A stretch of 64,000 bases of DNA from RUG563 sp024681215 (GTDB taxonomy: Bacteria; Bacillota; Clostridia; Christensenellales; Aristaeellaceae), in assembly GCA_024681215.1 (NCBI GenBank), contig JAILBG010000089.1, positions 1 through 64,000 of the forward strand. The letters run 5' to 3'. A model generated the notes under the pieces. The model made no database searches and was not told the origin of the DNA. It was given only the letters and a program-made list of their open reading frames with translations. Position numbers and translations under genes: made by a program. This document shows positions 33,887 through 44,000 of this stretch, piece after piece (the stretch's first letter is position 1; every line of letters starts with the position of its first letter).

Positions 33887-36022
33887 ATGTCGGAAACCGC
33901 ACTGCGGCCCAAAGAGCGGAAAATGCGGCGGTCCATCAGCAGGAAAACGCTGCTTTCGATCCTGCTGATCGCTTTTGTGCTGGGGATCACGGCCATTGTG
34001 ATCGGGTATACCGTTTATTCCAACACGATGGACAGCCATTATCTGAACAATACCAGCCACCTGGCCAATACGGCTGCGGCGCTGGTGGACCGGGATGTGG
34101 TGGAAAAATACAGCGTGATGATCCACGAAAGGTATCTGGAGGCGACGGAGGAGGAACGGGAGGACCAGGAGAGCGAGGCCTATCGCAGCCGGTTTGCCGA
34201 CATTGAAGACAATGAGGATTATCAGCGGCTTCGCAGCACGCTGATCACCGTGAAAGAAAAGAACGACGTCATGTTCACCTACATCATGGTGATCGACAAG
34301 GCCCGGCATGTCTGCCTTTACGTGGCCGACGGCACCGACGTGGACGATGAATTCTACAGCGCGCCGGGCATCTGGGAGCCCATTGAGGACGATCAGGCGG
34401 ATTCGCTGCTGCGGGGGAACGAAGCCGTGATCACCAATGAGCCCGATTTCGGCTGGCTCAGCTCCGGCGGCTCCCCGATCTATGTTTCGGACGACGGCAC
34501 CTTCTCCGCGGCCATCATTGATATTTCCATGGACAAGGTGATGAGCGACCGGCAGTCGTTCCTGATCAATTATTGCGTGACGCTGCTGGTGGTGACCGCC
34601 GTGCTCAGCGCGCTGATGGCGTGGAACATGCGGCGGCAGGTGGTGGTGCCCATCAACAAACTGGCGAAGGCCGCCACCCAATACAGCTACGACCGGGCGC
34701 ACCATACGGACAGCCGCCCCGTGGCGCTGAACCACTTTTCCGGGCTGAACATCCGCACCGGCGACGAATTGGAAAACCTGAGCACCGTGATGGATGACCT
34801 GGAAACGCAGCTGGCGGAGTATATCGACGATCTGACCCGGGTGACCGCCGAGAAGGAGCGCATCGGGGCGGAGCTCAACGTGGCCACGCAGATCCAGGCG
34901 GACATGCTGCCCCGGATCTTTCCGGCCTTCCCGGACCGTACGGAATTTGATCTGTACGCCATGATGCACCCGGCCAAGGAAGTGGGCGGCGATTTCTATG
35001 ATTTCTTCCTGGTGGACGACGATCACCTGGCGCTGGTAATGGCCGATGTGAGCGGCAAGGGGGTGCCGGCGGCGCTGTTTATGGTGATCGCCAAGACGCT
35101 GATCAAGAACCGCGTCCAGATGGGCGGAAGCCCGGCGGAGGTGCTCTGCAGCGTCAACGATCAGCTGTGCGAAGGAAACGAGGCGGAGCTGTTCGTGACG
35201 GTGTGGCTGGCGGTGATCGAGATTTCCACCGGCCGCGGCGTGGCGGCCAACGCCGGCCATGAGCATCCGGTGCTCCGCCGCGCCAACGGGCAATACGAGC
35301 TGGTGGAATACCGCCATTCTCCCGCCGTGGCCACGATGGAGGGCCTCCGTTTCCGGGAGCATGCCTTCGAGCTGCACCCCGGGGACAGCCTGTTTGTCTA
35401 CACCGACGGCGTGCCGGAAGCCACCAACGCGCAGAACGAGCTGTTCGGCACGGACCGTATGCTGGCCGCGCTGAACCGCGATCCCGACGCAGCGCCCAGG
35501 AGCCAGCTGGACGCGGTGCGGCAGGATATCCGTGCGTTCGTGGGCGGCGCGCCGCAATTTGACGATATCACGATGCTGAGCCTCTACTACGCGGGAGGAG
35601 GAGGGAAAAACACCATGAATGAACTGACCCTGGAAGCCAAGGTGGAAAACCTGGAAGAGGTGCTTGGATTTGTGGACCGGTTTTTGGAAAAAAAGAAATG
35701 CCCTCCGAAAGTCCAGATGCAGATCGACGTGGCGGTGGAAGAGCTGTTCGTGAATATCGCCAGCTATGCTTATACCCCGAATGTGGGGATGGCGACGATC
35801 CGGGTGGATACGGTGCAGGACCCCGCGCAGGTGGCCGTCACCTTTATTGACCGGGGTATCCCCTACGATCCTTTGGCCAAGGCCGATCCGGACATCACCC
35901 TGCCCGCCGAGCAGAGGCAGATCGGCGGCCTGGGTATCTACATGGTGAAAAAGAGCATGGACAAGGTGGAATACGAATACCGGGACGGGCAGAACATCCT
36001 GACCATCCGCAAAGCTATCTGA
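33887..36022 (+). CDS. RsbU-like PP2C phosphatase fused to an RsbW-like kinase domain
   Basis: A 711-aa protein with membrane segments at about 22-44 and 228-248 around an extracellular sensor domain. HAMP-like and coiled-coil linkers (about 250-330) follow, then a SpoIIE/RsbU phosphatase (about 335-570) with GGDFYDFF, ADVSGKGVPAALF, NAGHEHP, YTDGVPEA and FDDITML. A GHKL domain (577-711) has an intact N-box (EELFVNIASYAY), DRGIPYDPL and GGLGIYMVKKSMD. Opposing phosphatase and kinase on one chain could set STAS phosphorylation. At 35615 an in-frame ATG preceded by GGGAGGAGGAGGG could give a free 135-aa kinase as well. Confidence 0.9.
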   Translation: MSETALRPKERKMRRSISRKTLLSILLIAFVLGITAIVIGYTVYSNTMDSHYLNNTSHLANTAAALVDRDVVEKYSVMIHERYLEATEEEREDQESEAYRSRFADIEDNEDYQRLRSTLITVKEKNDVMFTYIMVIDKARHVCLYVADGTDVDDEFYSAPGIWEPIEDDQADSLLRGNEAVITNEPDFGWLSSGGSPIYVSDDGTFSAAIIDISMDKVMSDRQSFLINYCVTLLVVTAVLSALMAWNMRRQVVVPINKLAKAATQYSYDRAHHTDSRPVALNHFSGLNIRTGDELENLSTVMDDLETQLAEYIDDLTRVTAEKERIGAELNVATQIQADMLPRIFPAFPDRTEFDLYAMMHPAKEVGGDFYDFFLVDDDHLALVMADVSGKGVPAALFMVIAKTLIKNRVQMGGSPAEVLCSVNDQLCEGNEAELFVTVWLAVIEISTGRGVAANAGHEHPVLRRANGQYELVEYRHSPAVATMEGLRFREHAFELHPGDSLFVYTDGVPEATNAQNELFGTDRMLAALNRDPDAAPRSQLDAVRQDIRAFVGGAPQFDDITMLSLYYAGGGGKNTMNELTLEAKVENLEEVLGFVDRFLEKKKCPPKVQMQIDVAVEELFVNIASYAYTPNVGMATIRVDTVQDPAQVAVTFIDRGIPYDPLAKADPDITLPAEQRQIGGLGIYMVKKSMDKVEYEYRDGQNILTIRKAI
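35593..35617 (+). promoter_or_regulatory. Internal ribosome binding site and in-frame ATG
   Basis: GGGAGGAGGAGGG at 35593-35605 lies 9 bp before ATG 35615, exactly at the boundary between the phosphatase and the kinase-like domain. It could start a separate RsbW-like product. Confidence 0.55.
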
Positions 36023-36030
36023 GGAAAACG

Positions 36031-36067
36031 AAGAACGCCTGGAAAAAACTATTTCCAGGCGTTCTTT
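36031..36067. terminator. Bidirectional terminator between convergent phosphatase genes
   Basis: A perfect 15-bp stem (AAGAACGCCTGGAAA/TTTCCAGGCGTTCTT) with a 6-nt loop and T-tract. The stop of the minus-strand gene lies in the loop. Confidence 0.92.
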
Positions 36068-38004
36068 TTGTTTGTAAAGCCGGTATATCCTTCGGCCGCT
36101 CCGGGGCCGTTGTACTGCAGGCACAGCATGGTCAGGTCGTCGAACTGGGGCGCCTTGCCGACGAAGGCGTCCACGTCGCTGCGGACCGCCCGGAGCAGCT
36201 CCTCCGGCGTGCCGTTTTCGGCCTTGCGCAGGGCGGTGATCATCCTGTCGGTGCCGAAAAGCTGCTCGTTTAAGTCGGTGGCTTCCGCCACGCCGTCGGT
36301 GTAGACGAACAGCTTCGTTCCCGGGAACATCTGGATGGTATATTCCCGATAGCGCACCCCGTCCATGGCGCCCACCACCACGCCGTGCCGGTCCTTCATC
36401 AGCTCGAAGCTGCCGCCCGGCTGCTTCAGGGCGGGGTATTCGTGGCCGGCGTTGGCGGCGGTAAGCAATCCGGTGGATATTTCCAGCACGCCCATCCATA
36501 CGGTGATGAACATTTCCTCCGTGTTCCGGGCGCAGATCTGGCGGTTTACCAGGGTCAGGATCCTGGCGGGGCTAATTTCGTTCATGGCTGCGTTCCGGAT
36601 CAGGGCGGAGGACAGCATCATGAACAGCGCCGCCGGCACGCCCTTGCCGGATACGTCGCCGATGGTCAGGGCCAGGTGATCGTCGTCGATGAGGAAGAAA
36701 TCATACAGATCGCCGCCCACTTCCTTCGCGGGGGTCATAGAGGCGTAAATGTCAAACTCATTCTTGTCCGGAAAGGGCGGGAATTCCTTGGGCAGGGAAT
36801 TGGCCTGGATACGGGTGGCCAGGGCCAGCTCCGCGCCGATGCGTTCGTTTTCCAGGGCCAGGCGCTGTTTTTCCCGGGCGGCCTTGGCGTACTGCACGGC
36901 CATGGCCCCCAGGAACAGCACCAAAATGGCGCAGGGCAGCCACAGGGGATGGGTGATGAGCCCGAAGCGGAACAGCAGCCAGCACAGCCCCGCGCTGCCC
37001 ACTATCAGCCCGCCGCAAAGCAGGCAGGCCCGGCTTACCCGCAGCCGCAGGAACAGCAGCACCGCCGCGGCGCACACCGCGAAGAGCACCAGCTGCTGGG
37101 GCAGCTCCGGCACCTCGTATTTGTAATTGCCCTCCAGCAGGTTCTGGATCACGTTGGCCTGGTATTCCACGCCGAACATTTTCACGCCCTTGCTGGCGGC
37201 GGTGAAATAATCGTCCGAGAGCGCCGCGGCGTACGGGCCGATCAGCACGATTTTGCCCGCCCACGCGGAAGCGGGGATCTGGCCCATGACCAGGCGGTAA
37301 AGGGAGAACCCGTCGTAGAAATCCCCGGGCGTGCCGGTGAAGGAAACGTAGAAATGTCCGCCGGCGTTGACGGGGGGGAGAAGGAGCTCCTTCCCATTCT
37401 TTTCCAGGAAGGTCCGGGCCGTCTGGGCCGCCATGGAAAGGACCTTTCCGCCATCCGGCTTTTCTATCGCCAGCAGGGCGTGGCGCAGCACGCCGTCCTT
37501 ATCGGCCATGGCGTTGATGTGCCCCTGCTTGGTCGCGTCCCGCAATCGGTCGTAGGGCTCCACGTAGCCGATGACGGAGGTGCTCCAGCTGACGGCGCGG
37601 CCGTTTTCCCACTGGATCACGTCGCCGTATTCCGCCATGGCGGCGGTGATCACGCAGCCCAGCTTTTCCGCGGCCTGGGCCAGCTTTTCATCCGCCTGGG
37701 AGCCGCTTTCCCCTTCGTAGAGCACGTCGATGGCCACGGCTGCGGGCAGCTTCTCCGGATCGGACGCCAGCTTTTCCAGGGCGAAGGCCATCACGCTCCG
37801 GTAATTGGGGCCGTAGGGGCCCAGCTCGGAAAGGGTTTCCTCGTCGATGCCGATGAGCACGATGTCCCTGGAGGGCACGCCCCGCTGCTGGAACAGCCAG
37901 TCCTGGGTCCATTTGTCCATGCGGTACAGCACGCCCGCGGCGGCCAGCGCCGTGACGGCGGCGGCTGCCAGCAGGGGGATCAGGTATTTTCGTATGATAT
38001 TCAT
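36049..38004 (-). CDS. CHASE2 sensor with SpoIIE/RsbU-type phosphatase
   Basis: A 651-aa protein: N-terminal membrane segment (8-27), extracellular CHASE2 domain (about 28-320; IVLIGIDEETLSELGPY, VAIDVLYEGE), three membrane segments (about 335-410), then a PP2C phosphatase with GGDLYDFF, GDVSGKGVPAALF, NAGHEYP, YTDGVAEA and FDDLTML. It should sense an external signal and dephosphorylate STAS proteins such as those encoded opposite. It follows the FecR/MBG gene by 29 bp; CHASE2 and FecR proteins often occur together, suggesting the FecR protein is its signal partner. Confidence 0.92.
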   Translation of the reverse strand: MNIIRKYLIPLLAAAAVTALAAAGVLYRMDKWTQDWLFQQRGVPSRDIVLIGIDEETLSELGPYGPNYRSVMAFALEKLASDPEKLPAAVAIDVLYEGESGSQADEKLAQAAEKLGCVITAAMAEYGDVIQWENGRAVSWSTSVIGYVEPYDRLRDATKQGHINAMADKDGVLRHALLAIEKPDGGKVLSMAAQTARTFLEKNGKELLLPPVNAGGHFYVSFTGTPGDFYDGFSLYRLVMGQIPASAWAGKIVLIGPYAAALSDDYFTAASKGVKMFGVEYQANVIQNLLEGNYKYEVPELPQQLVLFAVCAAAVLLFLRLRVSRACLLCGGLIVGSAGLCWLLFRFGLITHPLWLPCAILVLFLGAMAVQYAKAAREKQRLALENERIGAELALATRIQANSLPKEFPPFPDKNEFDIYASMTPAKEVGGDLYDFFLIDDDHLALTIGDVSGKGVPAALFMMLSSALIRNAAMNEISPARILTLVNRQICARNTEEMFITVWMGVLEISTGLLTAANAGHEYPALKQPGGSFELMKDRHGVVVGAMDGVRYREYTIQMFPGTKLFVYTDGVAEATDLNEQLFGTDRMITALRKAENGTPEELLRAVRSDVDAFVGKAPQFDDLTMLCLQYNGPGAAEGYTGFTNKKNAWK

Positions 38005-38033
38005 GCCGACGTATCACGCTCCGTCTCAGAAGT

Positions 38034-41000
38034 CTACGTGCCTAAAAACACCGTCAGCGTACCGATTTCGCCGTCGACAACCTCATAGTTGTTTTTGTTT
38101 GCCGTTCCGTCCTCCCAGATGACCTCGTAGGTATTCGGGCTGGAGCCGGGCTCGGTTCGGCTGCCCGTGGCATTGACGGTGACGGTTTCAGTGCCCACCA
38201 GGCCTGTGAAGGTTGCCGGCCCCAGGGTGTAAGGATTGCCGTCATAAGCGTGGCTTCCCGACGGTGTGGAAACGGTCAGGGTGGCCTTCGTTATGGTCAG
38301 GGTGCCCGGATTCGGATCTTCAATGATTTCATAATTGTCCGGGTTTTCATCGCCCCAGTCGATCTTGTAGTCGTTTTTTACGCTTCCGGCATTGGTGATC
38401 TGACCTTCTTTGTTTTGTACCGAGAACATAATGGTAAAGTCTCCGGGCGCGTCTTCGATTGTGATTGTGGGCGCCGGTACCTCCGTATCCTGGGGGTACG
38501 GTTTTCCGTCGTAGGTTTTTGATTGTGATTCAGTTTTGATCGTGACTTTAAGCGGTTTGATGGTTACGGTGGTGTTGTCGTAAGAAAAGTTGTAATTGGA
38601 AGCGTTTCCGGAGACGGAAGCGTTGCAGGTGAAAGAGTATTCGCCGGCGTCGTCTTCCACGGTGCCCTGGACGGTCAGCGTGGCCGTATCCCCGGTGAAC
38701 AACGTGTATTTGACGGTGTAGGTTTCCACCTCGTCGAATGTAATCAAATCCGGGTCCACGGTCTCACCCGTGTGATTGCCGTTTGTGTAAGTCAGGGTCG
38801 GGTATAATTCAAAGTCCACGCTCCCGTAGGTCATTGTTTTGCCGCCCAGGTCAAATTTCAGGCCCAGCGGATCCACCGTCAGGGTGTCCGGAGCTTCCGA
38901 TACAGTATAGTTTTTGGAGTTCACTTCTCCCCAGTCGATTTCATAGGTGTACGGTACGCTGTCTGCGTTGGTGATGGTGGCAGTGGCGGTCACGGTGGCT
39001 TTGCCGGCGTCGCTGCCCAGCAGCCCCTCCAGGCTGGCGGTCGTGTCCTTAAGCGGCGTGCCGTCGTAAACCTTGCTGGCCGTTCCGGCGGTCACGGTCA
39101 GCGCGGCGGGGGTGATCGTGAACGTGCCGAACTTCGTTTCCCCGATCTCATATTTATCCATCAGGTCTTCGCGGATCAGCTCCGCTTTGTAGCTCAGTTC
39201 GTACGTGCCCACATCCCGGACCCACGAATTAATGTGATCGGTGATGGAAAGATCTGTCGTCCTGGGATTGTCCCTGCCGTAAACGCCCGTCCAGCTGACG
39301 GTTGAGGTTTGATAAGAGGAGCCTTTGTAGGGCTGTGTGTCGCTGTTCGTCCAGACGTTGATTTTTTCTTTGCTCAGCGTCAGTGTGCCTTCGTTAAGGT
39401 GGATGTTGGTAAAGTATGCTTTCTTGTCTTCGCCGTTCTGATCCTTGATGGTATAGCCGGCAATGGTGTTGTTACTGGTGCCGGCCACCTCCTGGAATCC
39501 GGTGATTTCCACGTCCAGGGTGAGCGCCGCGGGAAGATCGCCCTCCACGGAGTAATCGCTGTTTTTCAGCCCGAAGGGCGTGTAGGTGCCGCTGGAGGTG
39601 CCGGAGGTAATGACGATGTACGTGTTGTTGGCCGTGACCTCCAGGGTGCCGATTTCGCCGTCCGTTACGGTATAGTTGCCTTCCTTGGCGGTGCCCCAGG
39701 AGAGGGTGTAGGTATTGTCGGAGGTGCCCACGTTCGTCTGACTGCCGGTGGCGGTGGCAGTGGCCGTCTCGCTGCCTATCAGGCCGGTGATTTCGGCGAG
39801 GGCGGTAAGGGCCGTGCCGTCGTAGGGCTTGCTGGCCGATCCGGTGGTGACGGTGAGGGGCGCGGGGCTGACTGTCAGGGTGCCCTTGGCGGTGCTCACG
39901 TTGGAGAAATTGGCCGTCACGTCGCTGCCGTCCTTCAGGATCGCATAGGACGATACGGTGTTGCCGCTGCTGCCGGCGTCCGTCTGGGTGCCGGTGGCGG
40001 CGGCGGTGAAGGTGAAGCCTGCGGGCAGGCCCGCCGCGGTCACGCCGCTGTCGGTGAGGGGAGATCCGTCGTAGGTCTTGCTGGTGGAAGCGGCGGTGAA
40101 GGTAATGGGCGTGGTGTTGGCCGTCACTTCCAGGGTGCCCAGGGTTTCCGTAATGGAATAGTTGCCCGCCTTGGCGGTGCCCCAGGAAAGGGAGTAAGTG
40201 TTGTCGGAGGTGCCCACGTCCGTCTGGCTGCCGATGGCGGTGGCGGTGGCAGTCTCGCTGCCCACCAGGCCGGTGATTTCAGCAGTTGCGGTGAGGGCCG
40301 TGCCGTCGTAGGCCTTGCTGGCCGACCTGGTGGTGACGGTGAGGGGCGCGGGGCTGACTGTCAGGGTGCCCTTGGTGGTGCTCACGCTGGAGAAATTGGC
40401 CGTGACGTCGCTGCCGTCCTTCAGGATCACATAGGACGCGACGGTATTGTCGCTGCTGCCGGCGTCCGTCTGGCTGCCGGAGGCGGCGGCGGTGAAGGTA
40501 TAGCCCGCGGGCAGGCCCTCCACGGTCACGCCGCTGTCGGTAAGGGGAGTCCCGTCATAGGTCTTGCTGGTGGAAGCGGCGGTGAAGGTAATGGGCGTGG
40601 TGTTCGGCGTCACTTCCAGGGTGCCCAGGCTTTCCGTTACGGTATAGTTGCCCGCCTTGGCGGTACCCCAGGAAAGGGAGTAAGTGTTGTCGGAGGTGCC
40701 CACGTCCGTCTGGCTGCCGGTGGCGGTGGCAGTGGCAGTCTCGCCGCCCACCAGGCCGGTGATTTCGGCGGGGGCGGTGAGGGCCGTGCCGTCATAGGAT
40801 TTGGTGGCGGACCCGGTGGTGACGGTGAGGGGCGCGGGGCTGACTGTCAGGGAGCCCTTGGCGGTGCTCACGCTGGAGAAATTGGCCGTCACGTCGCTGC
40901 CATCCTTCAGGATTGCGTAGGACGCGACGGTATTGTCGCTGCTGCCGGCGTCCGTCTGGCTGCCGGAGGCGGCGGCGGTGAAGGCAAAGCCCGCGGGCAG

Positions 41001-44000
41001 GCCCTCCGCGGTCACGCTGCCGTCGGTGAGGGGAGATCCGTCGTAGGTTTTGCTGGTGGAAGCGGCGGTGAAGGTAATGGGCGTAGTGTTCGCCGTCACT
41101 TCCAGGGTGCCCAGGGTTTCCGTTACGGTATAGTTGCCCTCCTTGGCGGTGCCCCAGGCGAAGGTGTAAGTGTTGTCGGAGGTGCCCACGTCCGTCTGGC
41201 TGCCGATGGCGGTGACGGTGGCAGTCTCGCCGCCCACCAGGCCGGTGATTTCGGCGGTGGCGGTGAGGGCCGTGCCGTCGTAGGATTTGGTGGCGGAGCC
41301 GGTGGTGACGGTGAGCGCTGCTGGGCTGACTGTCAGGGTGCCCTTGGCGGTGGTCACGCTGGAGAAATTGGCCGTGACGTCGCTGCCGTCCTTCAGGATC
41401 GCATAGGACGCGACAGTATTGTCGCTGCTGCCGGCGTCCGTCTGGCTGCCGGTGGCGGCGGCGGTAAAGGTGAAGCCTGCGGGCAGGCCCGCCGCGGTCA
41501 CGCTGCCGTTGGTAAGGGGAGATCCGTCGTAGGTCTTGCTGGTGGAAGCGGCGGTGAAGGTAATGGGCGTGGTGTTCGGCGTCACTTCCAGGGTGCCCAG
41601 GGTCTCCGTTACGGTATAGTTGCCCGCCTTGGCGGTGCCCCAGGAAAGGGTGTAAGTGTTGTCGGAGGCGCCCACGTCCGTCTGGCTGCCGGTGGCGGTG
41701 GCGGTGGCAGTCTCGCTGCCTACCAGGCCGGTGATTTTTGCGGGGGCGGTGAGGGCCGTGCCGTTGTAGGATTTGGAGGAGGATCCGGTGGTGACGGTGA
41801 GGGGCGCGGGGTTGACTTTCAGCGTGCCCGTCGCGGTGCTCACGTTGGAGAAGCTGGCAGTGACGTCCGCCCCGCTTGCATCCAGGATCGTCCAGGAAAC
41901 GACGGTGCTGGTGCCGGCGCCCGCGTCGGTCTGGCTGCCTTCGACGACGGCGCTGAAGGTATAGCCTTCGGGCAGGCCGGCGGCCGTCGCGTTGCTGACG
42001 GTCAGCGGCGTGCCGTCATAGATCTTGCTGGCGGAGCCGGCGGTAAAGCTGACGGCGCCGGGGGTGAGGGCGTCGGTGACCGTCAGGATGCCCAGACTGT
42101 CTGTTACGGTATAGTTGCTTTCCTTGGCGGTGCCCCAGGCGAGGGTGTAGGTATTGTCGGAGGTGCCTACGTCGGTTTGGCTGCCGGTGGCGGTGACGGT
42201 GGCAGTTTCGCCGCCCGCCAGGCCGGCGACGGAAGCATCTTCGCAGGTCAGCGGCGTGCCGTCGTAGGCTTTGGCGGCGGAGCCGGTGGTGACGGTGAGG
42301 ACGGCGGGGTAGACCGTCAGGGTGCCCAGGTCCTCCACCACGGTAAAATTATTCGGGTTGGCGTCGCCCCATTTGATTTCATAGCCGTTCTTGCTGGAGC
42401 CCACGTCCGTCTGGCTGCCGGTGGCGGTAACGGTGATGGTGGGGTCCAGGGGAATGGAGATGAATTTCGCTTCCTGGGGCCCCAGGGCGCGGCCGTCGTA
42501 ATTGGTGACGGAGGAGTCGACGTGGATCTGCACGTCGGTAAAGTCCAGGATCAGGCTGTCCGCGCTGGCGGCGCTGACGTTCAGGCCGTCCCGGGACGTA
42601 AGATCCGCGGTATTCGCGCTTCCCAGGGCCGCCTTCCTTTTTTCGATGTCGGCCTTGGTCCATCCCGTCTGCTCGCAGGCCTTTGCCAGCAGATCCGGAT
42701 TGTCCAGATACAGGTTTACCAGCTCCGGGGGAAGCGCGTCGGCGGCAACGGCGGTTTTTTCAAATCGGATGGTTTCCCCGGTGCTGTTCAGATAGATGGT
42801 CAGCTTTTCGCCGGCGTTCACCGGGATATCCTGGGTGGCGCCGGTGAGGGGGCTTTTGCCGTGGACGATCACGGTGCCGCAGATGCCGTAGAGGGTCTGC
42901 TCGTTGACGTTGGGGGAAACCAGGAAGGAGCTGTTTTTCCAGGGGGCGTCGTTCTTCTCATAGCCGGGCACCCGGTGCAGCTTTGCTTCCTTCGCCGTCA
43001 GCGGCGCGCCGTCATAGGTCTTTTCGGCGCTGTCGGTCCACACGGTGAGCTGAGCTTTTTCCACGGTGAGGGTGCCGTTCACGGTTTCGATATCGATAAA
43101 ATGATCCGTTACGTCCTCGTTGTTTGCGTTATAAATCGCATAGTCTTTGATGACGTTGCCGCTGCTGCCGGCGTCGGTCTGCTCGCCGGAAATGCGGACA
43201 GAGCAGGAAAACTCCACGGGCAGGCCGTCCACCAGCACGTCGGGCCGGGAAAGGGGCTTGCCGTCGTACATTTTCGTGGCGCTCTGGGCCACCAGCGTGA
43301 CCTTGGAGAGCCAGAGCCAGCTGCCGGAGGCGGCATAATCGGATTCGGCGGGGCCCGCGCCCGGGACGCCTTCGCCGCCGCCGTTCTCAAGATCGTCCAG
43401 GGTCAGTCCGGTTTCGTTGGTCACGCGCAGGAGCGCGGACGGATTGTTTTTCAGATAATCCACAAAGGCAGCCGGTACGGCTGTCGACGAGATTTGCTGC
43501 ATCAACGGCTGGGAATCCGCCGTGCCGTTCCCGTCCTGGTCCGTCAGGATCACCGCGGTGCCGGCGGATGCGCGGAACGTGTTCCGGTTGCCTTCGCCGT
43601 CCACGAATTCCACGTGACCGACGCCGGCCATCATCCACAGCGTAACGATCTGGCCTTGGCCGTCGCTCTGCAGGCCCGTTTCCGTTCCAGGATTGGGTGT
43701 TTTCGGGCGGGCCGGCTGCACGGATATGCCCACGATGGTGCCGCGGATGCCTACGGTCATGGTGGAGGTCTGGATATCCACGGCTTCGTTTTCATCCAGC
43801 TTTTTTTCCACGTCCAGCAGCAGCGTGCCTTCTTTGAGGGACAGAAGGATGTGGTCCTCCTGCTGGATGAATTCCACGCTGCTCAGTTCGTCCACGGTGA
43901 CGATCTTGCTTTCGTCCAGGCCCACGGAGGCCAGGCTGCTTTCGCCGGTCATCATGGTTTCGCCGCTGGAGAAGCGCACGTTTTCCATTACGAACCGGGG

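Noticed and set aside
32027..36499. A 1490-codon minus-strand open frame across the MATE and phosphatase genes
   Set aside because: Rich in His, Arg, Gln and Gly with no domain; the plus-strand genes here have full motif sets.
39640..41830. CRISPR array
   Set aside because: The 486-bp units are coding and have no unique spacers between short repeats.
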